Shown: in pieces, positions 1 through 5,288 of the stretch
How positions within the stretch are numbered: the stretch's first letter is position 1
Layout of the letters: each line of letters opens with the position of its first letter
Origin: Candidatus Gastranaerophilales bacterium
Lineage (GTDB): Bacteria; Cyanobacteriota; Vampirovibrionia; Gastranaerophilales; JAQUYY01
Assembly (NCBI GenBank): GCA_028691575.1
Contig: JAQUYY010000056.1
Span: 1 to 9,572, forward strand
Direction of reading: 5' to 3'
Length of the DNA: 9,572 nucleotides
Translations under genes and position numbers: made by a program
The notes under the pieces: generated by a model
Seen by the model: the letters and a program-made list of their open reading frames with translations, nothing else
What the model was told of the DNA's origin: nothing
Databases searched by the model: none

Positions 1-1403
1 TAACCGAAATATATGAAGAAAACGCATTAAAATATTTAAAAGACCCATGGGAAGCAAGAAACAACTATATTGACGTAGTTTTAGACCGAAACAGTTTTTC
101 CGTAAAACAATTTTGTCAAAAAGAAGAAAAACAACACTTATCAAAAGATGAGCGCATTGAAGTTATAAAACTTCTTGAAATTCAAAGACAGGCAATGTTA
201 ATGTATACAAGTTGCGGCTGGTTTTTTAACGAATTATCAGGTATTGAAACCGTTCAAATTATTAAATATGCAGCCCGTGCAATTCAAATTGCGGCAGAAT
301 TTTCAGGAAAAAATCTTGAAGAGCCATTTTTAGAAATACTTAATAGAGCCAAAAGCAATCTTCCTGAACATGGCTCGGGCAAAGATATTTATTTAAAATG
401 GGTAAAGCCGTCAATTGTCAGCACTCGCCAAATAGTCAGTCATTGGGCGATTAGTTCTTTATTTGAAGATTATGAAGATGAAACCGATTTATTTTCATAT
501 AATATCAAGTCTCAAGATTACAAAAAAACAGTACGAGGCAATTCTGCCCTGGTTGTCGGGAAAATTAACGTGACATCAAAAGTTACTTTAGAAGAAAGAG
601 ATATTATATTTATTCTGCTTCATTTTGGCGGAGAGGATTTTCATTGTGCAATCAAAGGTTTTGCCGGTAATACTGAATATTTTCAATTAAAAGAAGAAGT
701 GTTCAATCAATTTGACAATAAGTCCTTAACTGAAGTTATAAGAACAATCGACAAATATTTTGGCAAAGAATACTTTACCTTAAAAGATCTGTTTTTAGAG
801 GAAAGAAGAAAAGTTATCAATATTTTAATCCAGGATAAAATGGAAAAATTCAGTCAGGCATATCAAGCTTTATATGACGAAGCAAAAGGACCCATGCTGG
901 AACTGCAAAAATTAGGGTTACAAATTCCTTCTGAATTTAAAATTGTAGCGGAATATACATTGAGTCATTCTTTTAATACCTTGTTTTTAGACATTGCAGA
1001 CATAAGGGATGACGATATTATTATAAATGCCAATAATATTAACGATGAAGCGAAAAAACTAAATATTGAAATTAATAAAACCTCTGCTATCAATATTTTT
1101 AGTAATTTAATAACCAAAAATATCAAAAAAATCGAGAGAAACATGGAAATTCATGATGTTATTGACAGCATAAATATTTTAAATAATGCAGGAAAACTGG
1201 ATTTAAAATTAAAATTAGTTGAAGCTCAAAATATTTATTTTGCCTCTATTCATAGGGGTTTCCCTGAATTATTGGAAAATCTTAAAACAACAGAAAACCC
1301 GGAAGAAGATAAAAAATTTATATCAAAATTATTAATTTTAGGCAACAAACTAAATATTAATGTTGAAGGTTATGAAAAAGAATTTAATTTAATAAAAAAA
1401 TAA
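1..1403 (+). CDS. GH57-like protein with DUF3536 domain, C-terminal part (5' end outside window)
   Basis: The frame is open from the first full codon at position 3 to the TAA at 1401-1403, giving 466 visible residues. The ATG at 195 is internal, because the residues before it (including KYLKDPWEARNNYIDVVLDR) continue the same family. Motifs typical of DUF3536, the domain that follows a glycoside hydrolase family 57 (polysaccharide deacetylase-like fold) catalytic part, are seen in order: QAMLMYTSCGWFFNELSGIE at about 63-82, NLPEHGSG at 119-126, a LHFGGEDFHC-like segment near 205-215, and FTLKDLFLEERR at about 258-270. The tail with LVEAQNIYFA also fits. The GH57 catalytic residues would lie upstream and cannot be checked, so substrate and activity (alpha-amylase or alpha-mannosidase-like annotations are common) are unknown. 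No signal peptide or membrane segment is visible in this part. The prepilin gene follows after 11 bases, suggesting one transcript. Family assignment is confident; function is not. Confidence 0.85.
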   Translation, partial: TEIYEENALKYLKDPWEARNNYIDVVLDRNSFSVKQFCQKEEKQHLSKDERIEVIKLLEIQRQAMLMYTSCGWFFNELSGIETVQIIKYAARAIQIAAEFSGKNLEEPFLEILNRAKSNLPEHGSGKDIYLKWVKPSIVSTRQIVSHWAISSLFEDYEDETDLFSYNIKSQDYKKTVRGNSALVVGKINVTSKVTLEERDIIFILLHFGGEDFHCAIKGFAGNTEYFQLKEEVFNQFDNKSLTEVIRTIDKYFGKEYFTLKDLFLEERRKVINILIQDKMEKFSQAYQALYDEAKGPMLELQKLGLQIPSEFKIVAEYTLSHSFNTLFLDIADIRDDDIIINANNINDEAKKLNIEINKTSAINIFSNLITKNIKKIERNMEIHDVIDSINILNNAGKLDLKLKLVEAQNIYFASIHRGFPELLENLKTTENPEEDKKFISKLLILGNKLNINVEGYEKEFNLIKK

Positions 1404-1406
1404 GGA
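1402..1406 (+). promoter_or_regulatory. Ribosome binding site of the prepilin gene, overlapping the upstream stop codon
   Basis: AAGGA lies 8 bases before the ATG at 1415 and shares bases with the TAA of the GH57-like gene. This supports co-transcription and probably translational coupling of the two genes. Confidence 0.7.
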
Positions 1407-1414
1407 AATTAATT

Positions 1415-2104
1415 ATGAAAAAGAAAAAAGCAGGCTTCACTTTAGCCGAAACCCTAATAGTGATTGCAATAATCGGAATAATTGCTTCAATAGTTACACC
1501 AATGTTATTCGGAACAACAAGTGATGCAGAGCTAAAAGCAGCGTGGAAAAAATCATATTCTGATTTATCACAAGCCACACAATTAATAACTGTAGATAAC
1601 GGCGGTAGTTTGGCAGGAGCATTTCCCGAAGACGCCCTAGGAAGTGAAGATTTAAAAAATGCATTTGCATCAAAACTTAATATAATAAAAGATTGTTCCG
1701 GCACATCAACTTATGGAGGAACAGGAAGCGGAGTAAGCGCCGAAGGTTGTTGGCATAGTGGAGCAAATAGCTGGTATTATTTAAATGGAACTGGTCTTGG
1801 AACTCATTTTCAACCCGGCTTAATATTAAATAACGGCGGTTTAATACGACTTGGAATTGAAAAATCAAATTGCAGTTATGTTGCAGGAGATTATACAAGA
1901 TGTGGATATATGTATATAGATGTAAACGGATTTAAAAAACCGAATATAGTAGGAAAAGATATATTTTTTGCAAGTATAACCTCAAATATATTAATACCAG
2001 CAGGAGCAAGAGGATATTACGATCAATCGACAAGTTGCATAGAAGGCTCAACAGCAGCAACTAATTATGGTTGGGGCTGTGCTGCAAAATATCTATATGA
2101 ATAG
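1415..2104 (+). CDS. Type IV prepilin-like / pseudopilin protein with class III signal peptide
   Basis: The 229-residue product begins with a short Lys-rich leader (KKKK) followed by AG|FTLAETLIVIAIIGIIASIV. This is a textbook prepilin peptidase site: cleavage after Gly7, Phe as mature residue 1 (N-methylated in the family) and Glu at mature position 5. A hydrophobic helix of about 20 residues (10-31) follows and would anchor the protein in the membrane and pack in the filament core. The globular part is Gly/Ser/Asn-rich, has six cysteines (94, 112, 153, 163, 208, 222; three disulfides possible), a YIDVNGFKKPN..GKDIFF segment at 167-185 and a GWGC near the end. The last two features remind me of pilin-like proteins that are numerous in Gastranaerophilales. 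It could be a major or minor pilin, or a type II secretion pseudopilin; no assembly ATPase or platform gene is nearby to decide. The ATG has a good AAGGA 8 bases upstream. Confidence 0.85.
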   Translation: MKKKKAGFTLAETLIVIAIIGIIASIVTPMLFGTTSDAELKAAWKKSYSDLSQATQLITVDNGGSLAGAFPEDALGSEDLKNAFASKLNIIKDCSGTSTYGGTGSGVSAEGCWHSGANSWYYLNGTGLGTHFQPGLILNNGGLIRLGIEKSNCSYVAGDYTRCGYMYIDVNGFKKPNIVGKDIFFASITSNILIPAGARGYYDQSTSCIEGSTAATNYGWGCAAKYLYE

Positions 2105-2147
2105 TTAGAGTCTTATAATAAATATTATCAGGCATTTAAGTTTTTAC

Positions 2148-2182
2148 AAAAAGACCCCTGTTTATAACAACAGAGGTTTTTT
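2148..2182. terminator. Bidirectional intrinsic terminator between converging genes
   Basis: ACCCCTGTT (2154-2162) pairs with AACAGAGGT (2169-2177) around a 6-base loop. On the plus strand the stem has one C-A mismatch and is followed by TTTTTT (2177-2182). On the minus strand the same position becomes a U-G wobble, so the stem is complete, and it is followed by CTTTTT. The flanking A run (2148-2152) and T run can extend the stem. It lies between the stops of the prepilin gene (2104, +) and rpsA (2203, -) and probably ends both transcripts, somewhat better for rpsA. Confidence 0.8.
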
Positions 2183-2202
2183 ATTTGTTCTAAAAAATTA
2201 TT

Positions 2203-3315
2203 TTATTCAGCTTTTTCTTCTTTTTGCTGTTTTTCGGGTTTTTCAGATTTTTTAAGATCTTTAATGCTTAAACTGATTCGATGTTCTTGAGGTGTAAATT
2301 TTTTGATAATTACTTGAACTTTTTCCCCAACCCTCAAGAAATTAAAAGGATTAATTTCTTGTTCGGACATTTCGGCAACCGGCAATAACGCCTCTACACC
2401 TTCAAAAATGTTAACAAAAGCACCGAAAGAAGTTATTTTATTAACAGTTCCTGAAATTATTTCACCTTCTTTAAATTGTCCTTCAATTTTTACCCATGGA
2501 TTCTCACCCATTCTCTTTAAGCTAAGGCTGATTCTATTAAGTTCTTCGTCAATTTTAAGAACCTTAACTTCGATTTGTTCACCAAGAGTAAGAACATCTG
2601 AAGGATGTTTGATTCTTTGCCATGAAATTTCAGAAATAGGAAGTAAACCATCTACGCCGTTAATGTCAATAAATGCGCCAAAATCAGCAATTCTAACGAT
2701 TTCGCCCTTAACTATTTGATCAACCTGAAGTTCTGCTATTACATCGCCTACAACTTTCTCTCTTTCTTCTGCAAGAGCCTGTCTTTGGCTTAAAATTAAC
2801 TTGTTTTTCTTTGGATCTGCTTCAAGAATTTTTACAGGAATTTCTTGTCCGATAAGTCCGTCATAAGGTGTTCCTGTTCTTAATTGACTGGACGGAATAA
2901 ATCCTCTTAAATCTAGAGCTTCAACAACAACACCGCCTTTTACTAAATTAGATATTTTAACCAAAATAGTATCGTTATTTTTGCGGCATTCATCAAGTTC
3001 TCTCCAACTTTTTGCAAAAGTTACTCGTTTTAGAGAAAGAGTAATAGTTCCATCTTCGTTTTCTTCTTTTAAGATATAAAAATCTTTTTCATCACCAACA
3101 TTGATAATATCGGTTGGGTTTTCAAAATGTACATTTGAAAGCTCTCTAAGAGGTAAAATTGCTTCTGATTTGCTTCCTATATCAACAAGAATTTCATTTT
3201 TGTCAACTTTTAAAACAGTTCCCTTTACCACGCCAGCTACTTTAAAATCATAGTCATAAGATTTCAAAAATAATTTTTCAAATTCTGTCATTTCTTTTTC
3301 TACTGTAATTGTCAT
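2203..3315 (-). CDS. rpsA: Ribosomal protein S1 (four S1 RNA-binding domains)
   Basis: The 370-residue product carries four S1 (OB-fold) RNA-binding repeats at roughly residues 26-97, 113-178, 196-268 and 282-353, followed by a charged Lys/Glu tail. Repeats 3 and 4 are the most canonical: G.I..I.DFGAFIDI.GVDGLLPISEISW and GTV.KITSFGAFVNI.EGVEALLPVAEMS, each ending in an R.SLS.K strand. Repeat 2 is divergent (GGVVVEALDLRGFIPSSQL), as the second domain usually is in S1. S1 binds mRNA at the small ribosomal subunit and helps load leaders that are AT-rich or have weak Shine-Dalgarno sites. Four domains resemble the Firmicutes/Actinobacteria layout rather than the six of E. coli or the three common in Cyanobacteria. 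The ATG at 3313-3315 is preceded by AAAGGAG at 3328-3334, 12 bases away, inside the last codons of ispH. Six bases separate the two reading frames, so they form an operon. Confidence 0.92.
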   Translation of the reverse strand: MTITVEKEMTEFEKLFLKSYDYDFKVAGVVKGTVLKVDKNEILVDIGSKSEAILPLRELSNVHFENPTDIINVGDEKDFYILKEENEDGTITLSLKRVTFAKSWRELDECRKNNDTILVKISNLVKGGVVVEALDLRGFIPSSQLRTGTPYDGLIGQEIPVKILEADPKKNKLILSQRQALAEEREKVVGDVIAELQVDQIVKGEIVRIADFGAFIDINGVDGLLPISEISWQRIKHPSDVLTLGEQIEVKVLKIDEELNRISLSLKRMGENPWVKIEGQFKEGEIISGTVNKITSFGAFVNIFEGVEALLPVAEMSEQEINPFNFLRVGEKVQVIIKKFTPQEHRISLSIKDLKKSEKPEKQQKEEKAE

Positions 3316-3321
3316 TTTTAT

Positions 3322-4203
3322 TTAATTCTCCTTTCTAAGAGTTGTTAATATATCATTAATAACATTTTCCGGAGTAGATGCACCCGCCGTTACTCCTATT
3401 TTTTTAGCATTTATAATAATTTCCTGATAATTTTTTAATTCTTCTTTTGTTTCAATATGTATTGTTTTAGTATTTTTTCCTATAATTTCTGCCAAATGAG
3501 TTGTATTTGCACTTGATTTACTCCCCGCAACTATCATTAAATCAACCTTTTTTGCTAAATTTTTAGCTGCTTCCTGTCTTTTGCATGTTGCATTGCATAT
3601 TGTATTATAAAATTTCAGCTCTTTTGCATATTTTGAAATTATTTGTAAAATTTCTATAAAATTTTCTTTCTTTTGAGTTGTTTGGATTACAATTCCTATT
3701 TTTGAAGCTGTTTTAAATGTTTCAATGTAATTATTTGCTTCCTCACAAGATGAAATAACCAGAGCTTCTTTGTCAACACCCAATTCGGCATTTGCTTTTA
3801 TTGCAATAACTTCCGGATGGTCGGGTTTCCCAATAATTACTACTTGATAACCTTTTGAAGCCAAAAGACGTGCTTTATCCTGAACTCTTTTTACATCGGG
3901 ACAAGTTGCATCTAAAACCTCACAGCCTTTTTGTTTAATTAAATCAATAATTTGAGGTGTTGTACCATGGGTTCTGATAATACAAATACCTTCAATATTT
4001 TCTTTCGGGTTTAAAACTGTTTTTATTCCAAGACTTTCTAAATATTCAATAACCTGATTGTTATGAATAAGTTGACCCAAGACGCTTACATTTTTGTTTA
4101 AGTTATTTTGTTTGGTATTTATTGTTAAATCAACTGCTCTTTTTACACCATAACAAAATCCGGCATGCTGAGCTAATATTATTTCTTGTTGTAGTGTTTT
4201 CAG
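3322..4203 (-). CDS. ispH: 4-hydroxy-3-methylbut-2-enyl diphosphate reductase (IspH/LytB), probable CTG start
   Basis: IspH is the last enzyme of the MEP isoprenoid pathway; it reduces HMBPP to IPP and DMAPP with a [4Fe-4S] cluster. Counting from CTG at 4201-4203 gives 293 residues, normal for the family. The three cluster cysteines are present: C17 (HAGFCYGVKRAV), C101 (DATCPDVKRV) and C203 (NTICNATCKRQ). Also seen are LGQLIHN at 42-48, H79 (RTHG), H129 and catalytic E131 (DHPEV), the QTTQ threonines near 175, GSKSSANT near 228-235 and GVTAGASTP near the end. The TTG at 4078-4080 is the internal Leu of LGQLIHN; starting there would remove C17. The frame is open upstream only to a TGA at 4210-4212, and no ATG, GTG or TTG lies between that stop and C17. 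CTG is the one usable start, with AGGAG 10 bases before it. A start mutation or sequence error cannot be excluded. rpsA follows in the same operon. Confidence 0.9.
   Translation of the reverse strand: MKTLQQEIILAQHAGFCYGVKRAVDLTINTKQNNLNKNVSVLGQLIHNNQVIEYLESLGIKTVLNPKENIEGICIIRTHGTTPQIIDLIKQKGCEVLDATCPDVKRVQDKARLLASKGYQVVIIGKPDHPEVIAIKANAELGVDKEALVISSCEEANNYIETFKTASKIGIVIQTTQKKENFIEILQIISKYAKELKFYNTICNATCKRQEAAKNLAKKVDLMIVAGSKSSANTTHLAEIIGKNTKTIHIETKEELKNYQEIIINAKKIGVTAGASTPENVINDILTTLRKEN
3328..3334 (-). promoter_or_regulatory. Ribosome binding site of rpsA, inside the ispH coding end
   Basis: AAAGGAG (minus strand) is formed by the AGA-AAG-GAG codons at the end of ispH, just before its TAA. 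It is 12 bases from the rpsA ATG, a rather long spacing. Ribosomes finishing ispH would cover it, so the two genes are probably translationally coupled. Confidence 0.7.
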
Positions 4204-4213
4204 CTGAAATCAG

Positions 4214-4218
4214 CTCCT
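4214..4218 (-). promoter_or_regulatory. Ribosome binding site supporting the CTG start of ispH
   Basis: AGGAG on the minus strand lies 10 bases before CTG (4203-4201). Its last two bases begin the near-perfect inverted repeat AGCTGA-TT-TCAGCT (4215-4202), so site and start codon could be drawn into a small hairpin. This site decides the start, since no standard start codon exists upstream of the first cluster cysteine. Confidence 0.6.
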
Positions 4219-4259
4219 GTCTTTTTGAATTTACATTAGATTAATTAATGCATAATTAG

Positions 4260-4288
4260 TTTATATCATACAGATATTTGAAATTCAA
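4260..4288 (-). promoter_or_regulatory. Sigma-70 type promoter for the ispH-rpsA operon
   Basis: On the minus strand, TTGAAT (4288-4283) is followed by a 17-base spacer and TATAAA (4265-4260). TGA directly before the -10 gives an extended -10 element (TGnTATAAA). Transcription would begin near 4253, leaving a leader of about 50 bases before the CTG start. This is a prediction from motif and position only. Confidence 0.65.
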
Positions 4289-4349
4289 CCGGAAATATAA
4301 AAATATCAATAATTTTAAAGTACAAAAGTAACGATTTATTGCAATTCTT

Positions 4350-4378
4350 TTGAAATTAATAATTATTTAAAATATAAT
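4350..4378 (+). promoter_or_regulatory. Sigma-70 type promoter for the Q-rich coiled-coil gene
   Basis: TTGAAA (4350-4355), a 17-base spacer and a perfect TATAAT (4373-4378) lie upstream of the GTG start. Transcription would begin near 4385, with a leader of about 38 bases. The surroundings are very AT-rich, so chance matches are common, but the exact spacing and position in a divergent gap support it. The two -35 elements of the gap are about 60 bases apart. Confidence 0.65.
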
Positions 4379-4422
4379 TATTAATATCTATTACCAATTA
4401 AAAATTTTTTAGGAGATAAGCT

Positions 4423-5220
4423 GTGGATGTGCAAAAAACCAACGTATTGCCTGAAGGTGTAGGCAAAAAAATTGTTGAAGCTTTAAAACAACAAAGTTTT
4501 GATAATAATCAAGAAAATGAATATATTCAAGAATATGAAGAAAAAACTTCTATATCAGACAATTCTCTTGAAGAAATCCCTTTTGAACAAAATATTAAAA
4601 ATCAATCTTTTATAAAAGAAGTGCAAAACAATTCACAAGAATTTGAATTTGAAAATATTGAAGAATCTGATTTGGATCAAGAAGATATTGAACTTATTGA
4701 TTATTCAGAACCAACACAAAAAAATCAGCCTCAATATTTTCAGCAAGCTTCAACTCAAACAGATTACAGCTTTTCGCAGCCACAACCACAGCAAACGCTT
4801 CAATACTCTTATACACAAGATCAAAATTTTATAAATGCACAAACCGAAACAGAAAAATATGAAAAAAAGCCAATGCCAATTTCAATGCCTATAAATGCTT
4901 CTTTTGAAGACAATATAGCCGTTCCAAACGTAGATGTTTTAACAAAATTAGTATCTCAGCTTCCGCCCGGAGTTACAAGACAAACAGGCGCACAAATTAT
5001 TCGTCAAACAATTGAAGCTATGGGTATTTCAATGAACAAAGTCCTTTCTGAAGCTCAAATAGCGCAAGAAGGTTTGGGACATTCTGTTAGAAATAATATG
5101 AATAAAATTGAAGAATATCGTAATAATATAAGAATTTTAGAAAGCCAGGTTCAAAATTTTAAAGCTCAGGCAGATAAACTGGAAGATTTAATTAATTTAT
5201 TTATTCTTTCCGAAAAATAG
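4423..5220 (+). CDS. Unrecognised protein: Gln/Glu-rich N-terminal half, conserved-looking coiled-coil C-terminus
   Basis: The 265-residue product starts at GTG (4423), with AGGAG at 4411-4415 seven bases upstream. I do not recognise a named family. Residues 1-150 are mostly low complexity and rich in Gln, Asn, Glu and aromatic residues (for example QPQPQQTLQYSYTQDQ), probably disordered, apart from a short possible helix GVGKKIVEALKQQ at 12-24. Residues 168-215 look ordered: VDVLTKLVSQLPPGVTRQTG, then AQIIRQTIEAMGISMNKVL. Residues about 222-260 form a likely coiled coil (NNMNKIEEYRNNIRILESQV and onward). There is no signal peptide, membrane helix or cysteine. The layout, a disordered arm followed by a helical oligomerising end, fits a cytoplasmic scaffold or cell-division/envelope adaptor, but that is speculation. 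It stands alone, divergent from ispH and convergent with the kinase. Confidence 0.8.
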   Translation: MDVQKTNVLPEGVGKKIVEALKQQSFDNNQENEYIQEYEEKTSISDNSLEEIPFEQNIKNQSFIKEVQNNSQEFEFENIEESDLDQEDIELIDYSEPTQKNQPQYFQQASTQTDYSFSQPQPQQTLQYSYTQDQNFINAQTETEKYEKKPMPISMPINASFEDNIAVPNVDVLTKLVSQLPPGVTRQTGAQIIRQTIEAMGISMNKVLSEAQIAQEGLGHSVRNNMNKIEEYRNNIRILESQVQNFKAQADKLEDLINLFILSEK

Positions 5221-5269
5221 GCAGTAAAAAGATATAAACCGTATTCTATATTTTATTCCTTGCAATGAT

Positions 5270-5288
5270 ATATAAAAAAATTTTATAT
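5270..5288. repeat. AT-only inverted repeat between converging genes, possible weak terminator
   Basis: ATATAAAA (5270-5277) and TTTTATAT (5281-5288) are exact reverse complements around AAA. A second, outer pairing of TATTCC (5254-5259) with GGAATA (5294-5299) encloses it. The stem has no G-C pairs and the site overlaps the kinase stop codon. It lies where transcripts of the Q-rich gene and the kinase should end, so weak termination is possible but not shown. Confidence 0.3.

Noticed and set aside
195..197. ATG as the start of the GH57-like gene
   Set aside because: The frame is open to the window edge and the 64 residues before it read as the same protein; the conserved MLMYTSCGWFF motif begins right at this Met, so it is internal.
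1384..1898. Two minus-strand open frames opposite the prepilin gene
   Set aside because: Low-complexity, unrelated to known families and fully opposite a well-supported gene; they are shadows.
2408..2719. Plus-strand open frame opposite rpsA
   Set aside because: Lies wholly inside the S1 domains on the opposite strand and shows no domain or good start.
4078..4080. TTG as the start of ispH
   Set aside because: It encodes the Leu of the conserved LGQLIHN motif and a start here would lose the first cluster cysteine and its GFCYGVKRAV motif.
4643..4834. Alternate-frame open frame within the Q-rich gene
   Set aside because: Product is compositionally random (Lys/Ile/Leu/Asn from AT-rich DNA) with no ribosome binding site.
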